The notes below the pieces were generated by a model. The model had not been told where the DNA came from. It was given only the letters and a program-made list of their open reading frames with translations, and did no database searches. This document shows, piece after piece, positions 8,673 to 18,262 of a DNA stretch of 41,188 nucleotides; positions within the stretch are counted from its first letter, which is position 1, and each line of letters starts with the position of its first letter. The position numbers and the translations under genes were made by a program. This DNA comes from Gammaproteobacteria bacterium (GTDB lineage Bacteria; Pseudomonadota; Gammaproteobacteria; Nevskiales; Nevskiaceae): contig JACPFV010000026.1 in the NCBI GenBank assembly GCA_016182805.1, positions 1 through 41,188 of the forward strand, given 5' to 3'.

Positions 8673-9512
8673 ATGACTCGCCTGTTCGTCGAAAACCTCA
8701 CCGTCATCGACTGCGCCTTCCTGGACGCGCAGCGCGGTCTCGTGGGTGAAAGCTGGATCGTCGACCTGGAGCTGGAGGGCGCGCTCGACGAGCAGGGCAT
8801 GATCCTGGACTTCGGCGAGGTCAAAAAGCTCCTCAAGCGCGCCATCGACGACAGCGCCGACCACAAGCTGCTGGTGCCGGGCCGCTCGCCGGCCCTCGCC
8901 CTCCAGCGCGCCGGCGATTGCGCGAGCCTGCGGTTCAAGGCCGAGTGCGGGGAGATCGAGCACCAGTCGCCGGCGGCGGCGCTTTGCGTGCTGGACGCCG
9001 AAGCGGTCGCGGCCGAGACGCTGGCGGATCATCTGCGCGGCGCCCTGCGCGCCGCCCTGCCCGCCAACGTCCGCGAGCTTGGGCTGGCGCTGCGCAACGA
9101 GCCGATCGAGGGCGCGTACTACCACTACACCCATGGCCTGCGGAAGCACGCCGGCCACTGCCAGCGCATCGCCCACGGCCATCGCTCGCGCCTGCACATG
9201 GCCGTCAACGGCCGGCGCGACCCGCGCCTGGAGCAGCGTTGGGCCAATCGCTGGCGCGACATCTACCTGGGCACGACGGCCGATGTCGTGGCGCACGGCA
9301 AGGGCCGCATCCGCTTCGAGTACCGATCGGGCGAAGGCCAGTTCGCCCTCGAGCTGCCGGTCGAGCGCTGCGACCTGCTGATGACCGACAGCACGGTGGA
9401 GCACATCGCCGAGCATCTGGCCGCCCAGGTCGCCGCGGAACGGCCGGGCGCGAAGGTCGAAGTGCGGGCCTACGAGGGCGTTATGAAGGGCGCCGTCGCG
9501 AAGGTCGGATGA
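8673..9512 (+). CDS. 6-carboxytetrahydropterin synthase (QueD/PTPS family), two-domain form
   Basis: 279 residues, about twice the length of a single QueD. The first lobe (1-125) has the [10 protein letters not shown] and DHKLLVP blocks, but the region expected to hold the zinc histidines ([17 protein letters not shown]) has none. The second lobe (145-279) has the zinc-type block [13 protein letters not shown] followed by HGHRSRLHM. The family makes 6-carboxy-5,6,7,8-tetrahydropterin, the first step toward queuosine and other 7-deazapurines. No other queuosine gene is nearby, so the product role is by family only. It is followed by hisI after 49 bp. Confidence 0.8.
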   Translation: MTRLFVENLTVIDCAFLDAQRGLVGESWIVDLELEGALDEQGMILDFGEVKKLLKRAIDDSADHKLLVPGRSPALALQRAGDCASLRFKAECGEIEHQSPAAALCVLDAEAVAAETLADHLRGALRAALPANVRELGLALRNEPIEGAYYHYTHGLRKHAGHCQRIAHGHRSRLHMAVNGRRDPRLEQRWANRWRDIYLGTTADVVAHGKGRIRFEYRSGEGQFALELPVERCDLLMTDSTVEHIAEHLAAQVAAERPGAKVEVRAYEGVMKGAVAKVG

Positions 9513-9521
9513 CAGTGTTTG

Positions 9522-9530
9522 TGCTATAAA
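9522..9530 (+). promoter_or_regulatory. Extended -10 promoter for hisI
   Basis: TGCTATAAA at 9522-9530 matches the extended -10 pattern TGnTATAAT, about 30 bp before the hisI ATG. No clear -35 is seen, which is usual for this promoter class. Confidence 0.5.
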
Positions 9531-9561
9531 AGCGCCCCGTTTTGCTGCACCGCCGCAAGCC

Positions 9562-10038
9562 ATGCCCACCGATGTGAAGTTCTTCCCCCGCAGCTCCGTC
9601 GAACAGGTCGAAGAAGGCACCGAGCTGGCGCCCAAGTTCGACGAGCATGGCCTGATCCCCTGCGTGACCACCGCCGCCGCCAGCGGCGAGGTGCTGATGC
9701 TCGGCTACATGAACGCCGAGGCGCTGCGCAAGACGATCGAGACCGGCGAGGCGCACTACTTCAGCCGCAGCCGCCAGGCGCTGTGGCACAAGGGCGCCAC
9801 CAGCGGGCTGGTGCAGAAGGTGGTCGAGCTGCGCATCGACGACGACCAGGACGCGGTCTGGCTGCGCGTGGCGATTCCGGGCGATGCGAGCTGCCACGTC
9901 GGCTACCGCTCCTGCTTTTACCGCTCCGTCCCGGTCGGCCCCGGCGATTTCAGCCGCGTGCTGAAGTTCGAAGAGCAGGCCAAGACCTTCGACCCGAAGA
10001 AAGTCTACGGCGACGCCCCCAACCCCACGAAGTTGTAA
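9562..10038 (+). CDS. hisI: Phosphoribosyl-AMP cyclohydrolase, stand-alone HisI
   Basis: 158 residues. It opens the purine ring of phosphoribosyl-AMP in histidine synthesis. Key blocks are [12 protein letters not shown], a [15 protein letters not shown] strand and the metal-binding Cys-His-Cys region [11 protein letters not shown]. There is no C-terminal HisE (pyrophosphohydrolase) domain, which many gammaproteobacteria have fused, and no other his gene is nearby. The 3' end overlaps the convergent comEC gene by 34 bp. It may have its own promoter at 9522. Confidence 0.93.
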   Translation: MPTDVKFFPRSSVEQVEEGTELAPKFDEHGLIPCVTTAAASGEVLMLGYMNAEALRKTIETGEAHYFSRSRQALWHKGATSGLVQKVVELRIDDDQDAVWLRVAIPGDASCHVGYRSCFYRSVPVGPGDFSRVLKFEEQAKTFDPKKVYGDAPNPTKL

Positions 10039-12308
10039 GGCAGAGCTTCCAGCGGGGCATTCCAGAAGTGCGCCGCCTCGCGCCGCCATAGCACCGGCGC
10101 GGAAACGCCGCCCGCGGCAAAGCGCAGGGTCACGGCGCCGGCGGCGCCGGTGACGTATTGCTTCGCATCCAACGCCGCATAGCGCCGCACCACCTCCGGC
10201 CGCGGATGCCCGAAGTGGTTGCGCCAGCCGGCGCCGTAGACGACCACCCGTGGCCGCACCGCATCGACGAATTGCGCGGTCGAGGACGTGCGGCTGCCAT
10301 GGTGCGGCGCGATGAGCACGTCGGCCGGCAACCGCCCGGCGTAATCCCGCAGCAGCCGTTGCTCCGCCTTCTTTTCGATGTCGCCGGCCAGCAGCGCGGC
10401 ATGGCCGTTCCAGGCGACGCGCAGTACGCAGGAGCTGTCGTTGTCGCTCCAGGACTGCCCGTCCGGGTGCAGGATTTCGAACCGCACGCCGTCCCACACC
10501 CAGGCCATTGCGGCCCGACACGGTTCGCCCAGCCCAGCGCCGACCTCCCGCCGCACCGGCACCCGCCGGCGCACGGCGTCGGCGCCGCCGGCATGGTCGT
10601 TGTCGCCGTGCGAGATCAGCAGCAGGTCCAGCTCGCGCAGCCCCGATCCCAGCAGATTGGGCGCAACCACGGACTCGCCGGCGTCGAAGCCATCCTCGAA
10701 CGACGGGCCGGTGTCGTAGAGCAGCGCGTGGCCCGCGGTGCGCACTACCACCGCCAGCCCCTGGCCGACATCCAGGGCAGTCAGCTCGAAGCCTTCGCGC
10801 GGCGCCGTAGCCGGCGGAAAGCCCAGCGGCACGAAGCACAAAGCGGCCAGGGGGCGCACCGGCACGCCGCGCGGCGCGAACAGCAGCGCCACGCCGATCA
10901 AGGCGAGTATCAGCGCGGCCGGCGGCGGGCTTGCCGCCAGCCACAGCCCGGCGGCCGAGGCGGCAAGATCGAGCCCGGCGGCGAACATCTGCAAGACCTG
11001 CGCGACCGCGCCCAGCAGCGGCACCCCCAGCGCCGGCCAGGCCAGCGCCAGGACGATGCCGGCCAGCGCAGCCGGCGTCAGCACCACGAACAGCGGCACC
11101 GCCAGCAGGTTCACCAGCGGCGCCAGCAGCGATGTCCCCTGGAAGAAATACAGGCACAAGGGCGCCAGCGCCACCGCCAGCATCGCTTGCAGGAACAGCG
11201 CCGCATGCCAGAAGCCCGGCGGACGGACGCGGCCGACGCTCACGTAGAAGATCGCCGCCACCGCGCCGAACGACAGCCATAAGCCGGGATTCAGGACGGC
11301 GAACGGCTCCAGCAGGAGCACCGCGAGCCAGGCCAGCGCCAGCACGCGCGAGGGCTCGGTCAGGCGGTGCAGCCAGGCCGCCGCCACGATCGCCAGCAGC
11401 ATCGCCACGGCGCGCTGCACCGGCGGCTCGAAACCGGCCAGCAGAGCGTAGAAGACGGCGGCGGCCGCCGAGCCCAGCAGCCCCACGCGCTGGGCCGGAA
11501 TCCACAGGCACAGGCGCGGCCAGGCCGACCAGGCCCAGCGGAACAGGAAGAACGCCAGCCCCGCGACGATGCCGACGTTGAAGCCGGAGATCGCGATCAG
11601 GTGGCTGGTGCCGGTCAGGCGGAAGCTGTCCCACTGCGCGTCCGTGATCCCGCCCTGGTCGCCGACCGTCAGCGCCGCCAGCAGTCCCAGCGCCGGATGC
11701 CCGGAAAGCCACTGGCCCAGCCGGTCCACCAGCGCCTGCCGCCAGCGCAGCACGCGGTAGCCGTCGGCCGCCCCGCAGGGCTGGCCCTCGCGCACCGAGG
11801 CGGTCGCGCCGATGCCCTGCCGGAACAGCCAGCCCTCGTAGTCCAGCCCCGCCGGGTTGAGCGAACCGTGCGGCGTGCGCATGCGCAGCACCAAGCGCCA
11901 GCACTCACCGGCCTTTATCGACTCCGCTCCGCGGTACCAGGACACCCGGATGCGCCGCGGAATGCCGGGGCTGTCCGTCTCCAACAGGAAGCGCCAGGCC
12001 TGCGCGCCGTGTTCCGGCAGGGATGCCACCACGCCCCGCACCGGAACATCGTCGCCATGCCGCGCCTCCGGCCAGCGCTCGGCGAGCACTGGCGCCGCGC
12101 GCCAGACCGCGAACAGAACGCCGAATGCCGCCGCGGCCCAGTAGCCGCGGCCGCGCCACGGCAGCAGCGCGGGCACAGCCAGGGCCGCAAGCCAAGGCGC
12201 CGGCGGCAATTCCGCCAGGGCGTGCACCGACAGCACGCCCAGCGTGAAAGCGAAGATCAGGAGACGGGCGTCGGCGACGACTGGAGCAGGCCGTGTTCGA
12301 GCGTCCAT
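10005..12308 (-). CDS. comEC: ComEC/Rec2 DNA-uptake channel protein
   Basis: 767 residues, normal length. ComEC passes single-stranded DNA through the inner membrane during natural transformation. In order: two N-terminal membrane helices, a soluble OB-like domain (about 70-190), a multi-spanning Competence domain that begins at [13 protein letters not shown] and [13 protein letters not shown] (about 205-480), and a C-terminal metallo-beta-lactamase-like domain with [22 protein letters not shown] and [10 protein letters not shown]. The start at 12308 lies 52 nt inside lolD and is the only nearby Met; a later non-ATG start is possible. The stop lies within the 3' end of convergent hisI. Confidence 0.93.
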   Translation of the reverse strand: MDARTRPAPVVADARLLIFAFTLGVLSVHALAELPPAPWLAALAVPALLPWRGRGYWAAAAFGVLFAVWRAAPVLAERWPEARHGDDVPVRGVVASLPEHGAQAWRFLLETDSPGIPRRIRVSWYRGAESIKAGECWRLVLRMRTPHGSLNPAGLDYEGWLFRQGIGATASVREGQPCGAADGYRVLRWRQALVDRLGQWLSGHPALGLLAALTVGDQGGITDAQWDSFRLTGTSHLIAISGFNVGIVAGLAFFLFRWAWSAWPRLCLWIPAQRVGLLGSAAAAVFYALLAGFEPPVQRAVAMLLAIVAAAWLHRLTEPSRVLALAWLAVLLLEPFAVLNPGLWLSFGAVAAIFYVSVGRVRPPGFWHAALFLQAMLAVALAPLCLYFFQGTSLLAPLVNLLAVPLFVVLTPAALAGIVLALAWPALGVPLLGAVAQVLQMFAAGLDLAASAAGLWLAASPPPAALILALIGVALLFAPRGVPVRPLAALCFVPLGFPPATAPREGFELTALDVGQGLAVVVRTAGHALLYDTGPSFEDGFDAGESVVAPNLLGSGLRELDLLLISHGDNDHAGGADAVRRRVPVRREVGAGLGEPCRAAMAWVWDGVRFEILHPDGQSWSDNDSSCVLRVAWNGHAALLAGDIEKKAEQRLLRDYAGRLPADVLIAPHHGSRTSSTAQFVDAVRPRVVVYGAGWRNHFGHPRPEVVRRYAALDAKQYVTGAAGAVTLRFAAGGVSAPVLWRREAAHFWNAPLEALPYNFVGLGASP

Positions 12309-13003
12309 ATGCGGTCCATGCGCGCCGCCAGCTCCAGGTCGTGCGTCACCACGACCAGCGCCGTCCCCAGCTCGCGGTTCAGCTCCAGCATCAGCTCGAA
12401 CACGCGCAAGGCGTTGTCCTCGTCCAGGTTGCCGGTCGGCTCGTCCGCCAGCACGCAGGCCGGCCGCGTCACCAGCGCGCGCGCCACCGCCGCGCGCTGG
12501 CGCTCGCCGCCCGACAGCTCGCCCGGCTTGTGCAACAGGCGCTCGCCCAGGCCCACGCGGCCCAGCAGCTCCGCCGCCCGCTCGCGCGCCTCGTCCAGCG
12601 GCGTGCGCCGGATCAGCAAGGGCATCGCCACGTTCTCCAGCGCGGTGAATTCCGGCAGCAGATGGTGGAACTGGTAGACGAAGCCCAGCGCCCGGTTGCG
12701 CAGGCGCCCGCGCTCCGCGTCCGACAGCTCGGACATGTTCTCGCCGGCCACCTCGACCTCCCCCGCCGACGGCTGGTCCAGCCCGCCCAGCAGGTGCAGC
12801 AGCGTGGACTTGCCGGTGCCGGAAGCGCCGACGATGGCCACACACTCGCCGCGCCGGATCTCCAGGTCCACGCCGCGCAGCACGTCGAGATTGAAGCGCG
12901 CGTCGGCAAAGGTCTTGCGCAGGCCGCGCGCGCGCAGGATGACCGCGCCGGCGGACGCCGGTGGAGAGGACGCCTGAACCGCCGGTCCGGGACGCTCATT
13001 CAT
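12257..13003 (-). CDS. lolD: Lipoprotein-releasing ABC transporter ATPase LolD
   Basis: 248 residues. It powers extraction of outer-membrane lipoproteins from the inner membrane. Walker A is GASGTGKST (59-67), the signature is [15 protein letters not shown] and Walker B is [12 protein letters not shown]. An N-terminal extension of about 20 residues (Pro/Ala-rich) precedes the ABC fold. It overlaps the permease gene upstream by 8 nt (ATGAATGA) and comEC downstream by 52 nt. Confidence 0.95.
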   Translation of the reverse strand: MNERPGPAVQASSPPASAGAVILRARGLRKTFADARFNLDVLRGVDLEIRRGECVAIVGASGTGKSTLLHLLGGLDQPSAGEVEVAGENMSELSDAERGRLRNRALGFVYQFHHLLPEFTALENVAMPLLIRRTPLDEARERAAELLGRVGLGERLLHKPGELSGGERQRAAVARALVTRPACVLADEPTGNLDEDNALRVFELMLELNRELGTALVVVTHDLELAARMDRIWTLEHGLLQSSPTPVS

Positions 13004-14243
13004 AGCGCAGCGCCTCCGCCGGCTGCACGCGCGAGGCGCGCCAGGCCGGGTAGACGGTGGACAGCAGGCCCAGGGACAGCGACAGCAGGCTGATCTTCAC
13101 CACGTCCGCCGTCTTCAGCTCCGACGGCAAGTCGCTGATGTAGTACACGTCCGGCGACAGGAACTCCTGCCCCATCAGGGCCTCCAGCAGCGGCACCAGC
13201 GTTTCCACATTGAGCGCCAGCAGCACGCCGCAGCCCACGCCGATGACGGTGCCGACAATGCCGATGATCGAGCCTTGCACCATGAACACCGCCAGCACCG
13301 AGCGCGGCGAGGCGCCGAGGGTGCGCAGGATGGCGATATCGGCCTGCTTGTCCTGCACCACCATCACCAGCGTGGACACGATGTTGAACGCGGCCACGCC
13401 CACGATCAGCGACAGGATGATGAACATGACCATCTTTTCCGTGCGCACGGCGCGGAAGAAGTTGGCGTGCTGGCGCGTCCAGTCGGAGACGTAGTAGACG
13501 CCGGGCAGCTCGTTGGCCAGCTCGCGCGCGACACGCGGCGCCTGGAACAGGTCGTGCAGCTTGAGGCGCACGCCCGTGACCTGCGCGCCCATCCGGTAGA
13601 GCGCCTGCGCGTCGGCGAGGTGGATCAGGACCAGGCCGCGATCGAACTCGTACATGCCGATCTCGAACACGCCGGCCACGGTGAAGCGGCGGAAGCGCGG
13701 CAGCACGCCGGCCGGAGTGACGCTGGCCTGCGGGATCATCAGGTCCACCTTGTCGCCGGGGCCGACGCCGAGCGCCTGCGCCAGCTCGCGCCCCAGCACG
13801 ATCCTGAATTCGCCGGGGCGCAGGTCCTCCAGTGCGCCGGCCTTCATGTGGCGGCCGACCTCGGACACGCGCGATTCGTGGTCCGGCAGCACGCCGCGGA
13901 TCATCGTGCCGGACAGCTCGCCGCCGACGCGCAGCATCGCCTCGCCCTGGATGTACGGCGCGACTGCGACGATGTCCGGGTTGGACTCGGCGCGCGTGGC
14001 GACGCCGGCCCAGTCCTCCAGCCCGCCCTCGAACGCGGAGATGGTGGCGTGCGAGGCCATGCCCAGGATGCGCGTGCGCAGCTCGCGCTCGAAGCCGTTC
14101 ATCACCGACAGCACCACGACCAGGGCCATCACGCCCACGGCGATGCCGGCCATCGAGACCAGCGAGATGAAGGAGATGAAATGGTTGCGGCGCTTGGCGC
14201 GCGTGTAGCGCAGGCCGACAAACAGCTCGTAGGGGTGGCGCAT
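12996..14243 (-). CDS. lolC: Lipoprotein-releasing ABC transporter permease (LolC/LolE family)
   Basis: 415 residues, standard length. The start [27 protein letters not shown] is the usual beginning of LolC/E. There is one N-terminal membrane helix, a periplasmic domain (about 50-265) and three C-terminal helices with the FtsX-like region ([25 protein letters not shown]). Only one such permease sits with lolD, so it may pair with a second copy elsewhere or act as a LolF-like homodimer; the symbol is therefore tentative. A possible TGTAAT -10 box lies at 14269-14274 on this strand. Confidence 0.9.
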   Translation of the reverse strand: MRHPYELFVGLRYTRAKRRNHFISFISLVSMAGIAVGVMALVVVLSVMNGFERELRTRILGMASHATISAFEGGLEDWAGVATRAESNPDIVAVAPYIQGEAMLRVGGELSGTMIRGVLPDHESRVSEVGRHMKAGALEDLRPGEFRIVLGRELAQALGVGPGDKVDLMIPQASVTPAGVLPRFRRFTVAGVFEIGMYEFDRGLVLIHLADAQALYRMGAQVTGVRLKLHDLFQAPRVARELANELPGVYYVSDWTRQHANFFRAVRTEKMVMFIILSLIVGVAAFNIVSTLVMVVQDKQADIAILRTLGASPRSVLAVFMVQGSIIGIVGTVIGVGCGVLLALNVETLVPLLEALMGQEFLSPDVYYISDLPSELKTADVVKISLLSLSLGLLSTVYPAWRASRVQPAEALRYE

Positions 14244-14294
14244 TGTTTTGAAGCCGGACGAGGCGCGGATTACACCACACGCGCGCACTCATTG

Positions 14295-14316
14295 CGCAGC
14301 GCATCCCTGCGCTGCG
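14295..14316. repeat. Hairpin in the divergent gap, REP-like
   Basis: A perfect 9-bp stem (CGCAGCGCA / TGCGCTGCG) with a TCCC loop, followed by a CTCGCTGCGCTCGCC stretch up to 14332. The 194-bp gap 14244-14437 between the lolC-type and E1-alpha genes holds this hairpin and candidate promoters, but no gene. The GCGAGCGxAGCGAG core recurs on the other strand at 26314-26327. Confidence 0.5.
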
Positions 14317-14393
14317 GCCTCGCTGCGCTCGCCACAATACGTTCCCGACGCATTGTTGCGCAGCGCGGGTTTTTCCGGTGCCGGGGCCTGACT

Positions 14394-14399
14394 TACACT
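14394..14399 (+). promoter_or_regulatory. Candidate -10 box for the 2-oxoacid dehydrogenase genes
   Basis: TACACT at 14394-14399 lies about 40 bp before the E1-alpha ATG. No convincing -35 is seen. Weak. Confidence 0.3.
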
Positions 14400-14437
14400 G
14401 CCCAGCCGTCACGCCCCGGACACGAGGTGCCTGAGCG

Positions 14438-15544
14438 ATGGACCCGACTCCCGCGACGACGCGGATCGCGCAGTTCGACGTCTGCTACACGCAGTTCCTC
14501 GACCCGCAGGGCCGCGCGCGCGGCGAGCTGCCCGGATTCGCCGCCGACGCGGACGAGATGAGGGACATGTACCGCTGGCTGGCGCTGACCCGCGCCTTCG
14601 ACAAGAAGGCCGTCGCCCTGCAGCGCACCGGCCGGCTCGGCACCTACGCCGCCTGCCTGGGCCAGGAGGCGATCGGCGTGGCGATCGGCAAGGCGCTCCG
14701 GCCCGAGGACATCTTCATGCCGGCGTACCGCGAGTACGCGGCGCAGTTCCTGCGCGGCGTGCCGATGCAGAACATCCTGCTCTACTGGGGCGGCGACGAG
14801 CGCGGCATGGCCTACCCGGAAGGCACGCCGGCACATCACGACTTTCCATTGTCGGTGCCGATCGGCACGCACGTGCCGCAGGCCGTCGGCGTCGCCTACG
14901 CCGTGAGGCTGCGCAAGCAGCCGCGCGTGGTGCTGGCGTCCTGCGGCGACGGGGCGACCTCCAAGGGCGATTTCGCCGAGGCGGTTTCCTCCGCCAAGCT
15001 GTGGAACCTGCCGCTGGTGTTCCTCGTCAACAACAACCAATGGGCGATCTCGGTGCCGCGCGAGCGCCAGACCGGCGCCCAGACGCTGGCGCAGAAAGCG
15101 TTTGCCGGCGGCTTGCCCGGCGAGCAGGTCGACGGCAACGACATGATCGCCGTGCGCCACGTGCTGGAGCGCGCGGTCGAGCGCGCCCGCGCCGGCGGCG
15201 GGCCGAGCCTGGTCGAGGCCATCACCTACCGCCTGCACGACCACACCACCGCCGACGATGCGCGCCGCTACCGCAGCGAGGACGAGGTGAAGGCGGCCTG
15301 GGAACGTTGCCCGATCAAGCGGCTCAAGGCCTGGCTGGAGGGGCGTAGCTGGTGGACCGACGCCGACGAGGAACGGCTTCAGGCCGAAGGCGCCGCGCGG
15401 GCCGAGGCGGCGGCGCAAGCCTTCCTGACGACGCCGCCGGAGCCGCCGCAGGCGATCTTCGATCATCTCTACGAAAGGCTGCCGTCACAGTTCGAATGGC
15501 AGCGGGAAGAAGTGAAATCCGCCGGCCCCAAGGGCGACTGCTGA
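14438..15544 (+). CDS. pdhA: 2-oxoacid (probably pyruvate) dehydrogenase E1, alpha subunit
   Basis: 368 residues. With the beta subunit it decarboxylates a 2-oxoacid using thiamine diphosphate and passes the acyl group to E2. The TPP motif runs from GDG (170-172) to NNN (198-200). The loop RYRSEDEVKAAW and the segment QTLAQKAFAGGLPGEQVDGNDM resemble Gram-positive-type PdhA more than the branched-chain enzyme, but substrate cannot be fixed from sequence. The stop overlaps the beta-subunit start (TGATG). No lipoamide dehydrogenase gene lies in this cluster. Confidence 0.88.
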   Translation: MDPTPATTRIAQFDVCYTQFLDPQGRARGELPGFAADADEMRDMYRWLALTRAFDKKAVALQRTGRLGTYAACLGQEAIGVAIGKALRPEDIFMPAYREYAAQFLRGVPMQNILLYWGGDERGMAYPEGTPAHHDFPLSVPIGTHVPQAVGVAYAVRLRKQPRVVLASCGDGATSKGDFAEAVSSAKLWNLPLVFLVNNNQWAISVPRERQTGAQTLAQKAFAGGLPGEQVDGNDMIAVRHVLERAVERARAGGGPSLVEAITYRLHDHTTADDARRYRSEDEVKAAWERCPIKRLKAWLEGRSWWTDADEERLQAEGAARAEAAAQAFLTTPPEPPQAIFDHLYERLPSQFEWQREEVKSAGPKGDC

Positions 15545-16533
15545 TGGCAAACCTCGCGATCATCGAGGCCATCAACCTCGCCCTGCATTCCGAGATGGCG
15601 CGCGACCCGGACGTGGTTGTGCTGGGCGAGGACATCGGCCGCAACGGCGGCGTGTTCCGCGCCACGCTGGGCCTGCTCGACACGTTCGGCCCGGAGCGCG
15701 TCATCGACACGCCGCTGGCCGAGACGCTGGTCGCGGCCATGTCCATCGGCCTGTCGACCCAGGGTATCCGCCCGGTGGCGGAGGTCCAGTTCTCCGGGTT
15801 CCTGTATCCCTGCGTGGACCAGGTGGTGAACCACGCCACGCGCCTGCGCAACCGTACGCGCGGCCGCATGTCCTGCCCGCTGGTCATCCGCTCGCCGAAC
15901 TGGGGCGGCATCCACGCGCCGGAGCACCACTCCGAGGCGCTGGAGACGACCTTCGCGCACATGCCGGGCCTGCGCGTGGTCTGCCCGTCCAATCCCGCGC
16001 GCGCGTACGGCCTGTTGCTGGCCGCGATCCGCGACCCCGATCCGGTGATCTTCCTGGAGCCGACGCGCTGCTACCGCCTGTTCAAGGCGCCGGTCGAGGA
16101 CAACGGCGCGGCGCTGCCGCTGGACACCGCCTTCGTCGAGCGCGAAGGCGGCGACATCACGCTGGTGTCCTGGGGCGCGACGATGCACGAGACGCGCCTG
16201 GCCGCCGACGCGCTCGCCGAACAGGGCATCGCCGCCGAAGTCATCGACGTGGCGACGCTCAAGCCGCTGGACATGGACACGATCCTGGAGTCGGTCGCCA
16301 AGACCGGCCGCTGCGTGATCGTGCAGGAGGCGCCGCGCGCCGGCGGCTGGGCCAGCGAGATCGCCGCCAACATCGCCGAGCATGGCCTGCTGTCCCTGTT
16401 CGCGCCGGTCATGCGCGCCTCCGGCTACGACACGATCATGCCGCTGGCGCGTTCGGAGAAGGTCTATATTCCGGACGTTGCGCGCATCCTGCGGGAAGTG
16501 CGCAAGGTGTTCGAGATCGCGCCCAAAAACTGA
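15544..16533 (+). CDS. pdhB: 2-oxoacid dehydrogenase E1, beta subunit
   Basis: 329 residues, normal for E1 beta. The start at 15544 shares one base with the alpha-subunit stop. Family blocks are VVLGEDIGRNGGVFRAT, DTPLAE, AEVQFSGFLYPCVDQVVNH, RSPNWGGIHAPEHHSE and, in the C-terminal transketolase-like domain, EVIDVATLKPLDMDTI. It forms the E1 tetramer with the upstream product and is followed 12 bp later by the E2 gene, so one transcript is likely. Confidence 0.92.
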   Translation: MANLAIIEAINLALHSEMARDPDVVVLGEDIGRNGGVFRATLGLLDTFGPERVIDTPLAETLVAAMSIGLSTQGIRPVAEVQFSGFLYPCVDQVVNHATRLRNRTRGRMSCPLVIRSPNWGGIHAPEHHSEALETTFAHMPGLRVVCPSNPARAYGLLLAAIRDPDPVIFLEPTRCYRLFKAPVEDNGAALPLDTAFVEREGGDITLVSWGATMHETRLAADALAEQGIAAEVIDVATLKPLDMDTILESVAKTGRCVIVQEAPRAGGWASEIAANIAEHGLLSLFAPVMRASGYDTIMPLARSEKVYIPDVARILREVRKVFEIAPKN

Positions 16534-16545
16534 AGCGAGAGCACG

Positions 16546-17673
16546 ATGAGCGTTTTCAAGCTGCCCGACCTCGGCGAAGGCTTGCAGGAAGCCGAAATCC
16601 GCCAGTGGCATGTGCGCGAGGGCGACGTGGTGAAAGTCGACCAGCCCCTGGTTTCGGTCGAGACCGCCAAGGCCGTGGTCGACGTGCCCAGCCCGCGGGC
16701 CGGGCGCATCGTGAAGCTCCATGGCCGGAGCGGCGACATCGTCCGGGTCGGCAAGCCGTTGTTGGAGTTCGAGGGCGCGGACGGCGGCCCCGAGGAAAAA
16801 CCCGGGGAAATCCGCGACACCGGCGTGGTCGTCGGCGCCATGAAGCGGGGCAACGAGGTCGTCGCCGAAAAGGCGACCACGGTCGGCACCGCCGCCGGCA
16901 TCAGGGTCACGCCGGCGGTGCGCGCGCTGGCCCATCGCCTCAACGTGGACCTGACCATCGTCACGCCGACCGGGCCGGACGGCATGATTACGCAGGCCGA
17001 CGTGCAGCGGGTGCACAAGATCCTGACCGAGGTCGGGCCGCTGGAAAAGCTCAAGGGCCCGCGCCGCGCCATGGCCCACTCCATGAGCCAGGCGCGCGAC
17101 GAGGCGATGCCCGCCACCGTCACCGACGACGCCTGCCTGCATGCCTGGGGCGCCGGCAAGCAGGACCTGACCTTGCGCCTGATCCGCGCCGTGGTCGCCG
17201 GCTGCAAGGCCGAGCCGTCGCTGAACGCCTGGTTCGACCCGCACGAGATCGGCCGCCGCGTGCTCGACAAGATTCACCTTGGCATGGCCGTCGACACGCC
17301 GGAGGGCCTGTTCGTGGCCGTGCTGCAGGACGTCGGCAACCGCACCGAGGACAGCCTGCGCCGCGGCCTGGAGCGCATGAAGGCCGACGCCCAGGCCCGC
17401 ACCATCCCGCCCGAAGAGCTGCGCGGCTACACCATCACCCTATCCAACTTCGGCAAGTTCGGCGGCAAGTACGCGACGCCGGCGATCATGCCGCCGACGG
17501 TTGCCATCGTCGCCGCCGGCGCCGCCCGCGACGCCGTCGTCCCCGTCGCCGGCGAGATCCGCATCGCCAGGGTACTGCCGCTGTCCGTCGCCTTCGACCA
17601 CCGCGCCGTGACCGGCGGCGAGGCGACGCGGTTTCTGGCGGCGATGATCCGGGACCTGGAAAAGGCCGCGTAA
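16546..17673 (+). CDS. 2-oxoacid dehydrogenase E2, dihydrolipoamide acyltransferase
   Basis: 375 residues. One lipoyl domain (1-78) with Lys42 in ETAKAVV as the lipoylation site, a short linker, a peripheral subunit-binding domain (about 118-155, VTPAVRALAHRLNVDL) and a catalytic domain of about 210 residues. The SNFGKFGGKYATPAIMPP block is typical. The active-site motif normally HRxxDG reads HRAVTGG: His352 is kept but the Asp position is Thr356. The single lipoyl domain and short linkers fit the compact E2 type found with alpha/beta E1. The enzyme transfers the acyl group to CoA. Confidence 0.88.
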   Translation: MSVFKLPDLGEGLQEAEIRQWHVREGDVVKVDQPLVSVETAKAVVDVPSPRAGRIVKLHGRSGDIVRVGKPLLEFEGADGGPEEKPGEIRDTGVVVGAMKRGNEVVAEKATTVGTAAGIRVTPAVRALAHRLNVDLTIVTPTGPDGMITQADVQRVHKILTEVGPLEKLKGPRRAMAHSMSQARDEAMPATVTDDACLHAWGAGKQDLTLRLIRAVVAGCKAEPSLNAWFDPHEIGRRVLDKIHLGMAVDTPEGLFVAVLQDVGNRTEDSLRRGLERMKADAQARTIPPEELRGYTITLSNFGKFGGKYATPAIMPPTVAIVAAGAARDAVVPVAGEIRIARVLPLSVAFDHRAVTGGEATRFLAAMIRDLEKAA

Positions 17674-17677
17674 GCGT

Positions 17678-17705
17678 TTGCGCCGCAATCGGCCGGTGCT
17701 ATAGT
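17678..17705 (+). promoter_or_regulatory. Promoter for the small exported protein
   Basis: Extended -10 TGCTATAGT (17697-17705) with TTGCGC 16 bp upstream of the -10 hexamer (17678-17683). The ATG at 17736 follows about 30 bp later. The TGCTATA core is shared with the hisI promoter. Confidence 0.5.
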
Positions 17706-17735
17706 CGCGCCTAAGCTTTCGCGGCTAAGGTGCTT

Positions 17736-18122
17736 ATGCACAAGGCTTTCTTGGCGTTTGCGGTGACTTGGGCCGGCGTCCTTGCCGCGGCCCCGGCGGC
17801 GCGCGCGGACGTTCTGGAAGTGCCGGAAGGCGAGCCGACGCCGGAGATCGTCCTGCCCGCCAAGGGCCTGACCATGGCCGAAGTCGTGCAGAATTACGGC
17901 GAACCGCGCACCCGGCATTCCGCGGTCGGCGGCAGCAGCCGCCAGCACCCACCGATCACGCGCTGGGACTACGACGGCTTCGTCGTCGTGTTCGAGAAGG
18001 ACCGCGTCATCGACGCCGTGATCCCCGGCGCCCCGCCCAAGATCCGCCACCGCGAGGAACTCCAGCCGGCCGAAGCCACGGCACCCGCCGACCCCAGCGC
18101 CGAAGCGACGCCCCCGCCCTGA
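17736..18122 (+). CDS. Small exported protein of unknown function
   Basis: 128 residues. A GTG 6 nt earlier is possible, but the ATG at 17736 has AAGG in front of it and a better signal peptide (ending near ARA). The mature part holds one short conserved-looking block: LTMAEVVQNYGEPRTRHSAVGG then PPITRWDYDGFVVVFEKDRVIDAVIPG, which recalls the small BamE/SmpA-like fold in which a turn 'G-x-P' precedes two strands. The tail is Pro/Ala/Glu-rich. No function can be assigned. Confidence 0.7.
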   Translation: MHKAFLAFAVTWAGVLAAAPAARADVLEVPEGEPTPEIVLPAKGLTMAEVVQNYGEPRTRHSAVGGSSRQHPPITRWDYDGFVVVFEKDRVIDAVIPGAPPKIRHREELQPAEATAPADPSAEATPPP

Positions 18123-18193
18123 CGCGGCGGCGCCGTTCCCGCGCGAGCGGCCGCGCTCCAAAATCCACTTTCCCGCCTGCCGCCGCGCGCCGC

Positions 18194-18241
18194 TTGACGT
18201 TTTGCCCGCGGACAGGCAAAAAGCGTGGCCGTTTTGCCCGC
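18194..18241 (+). promoter_or_regulatory. Repeat cluster upstream of the agmatine genes
   Basis: TTTTGCCCGC occurs at 18200-18209 and again at 18232-18241, 32 bp apart (about three helical turns), with an inverted GGCAAAA at 18215-18221 between them. TTGACG at 18194-18199 is a consensus-like -35, but no good -10 follows at the right distance. It could be a regulator site for aguA-aguB. The 140-bp gap 18123-18262 holds nothing else visible. Confidence 0.35.
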
Positions 18242-18262
18242 CCCCCCAGGGACCCCAGAGAC

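Noticed and set aside
18200-18221. TTTTGCC / GGCAAAA hairpin as a terminator of the 17736 gene
   Set aside because: The stem is followed by AAAAAG and not by T residues on the plus strand, and the minus strand has no gene to end there. It is listed as a possible regulator site.
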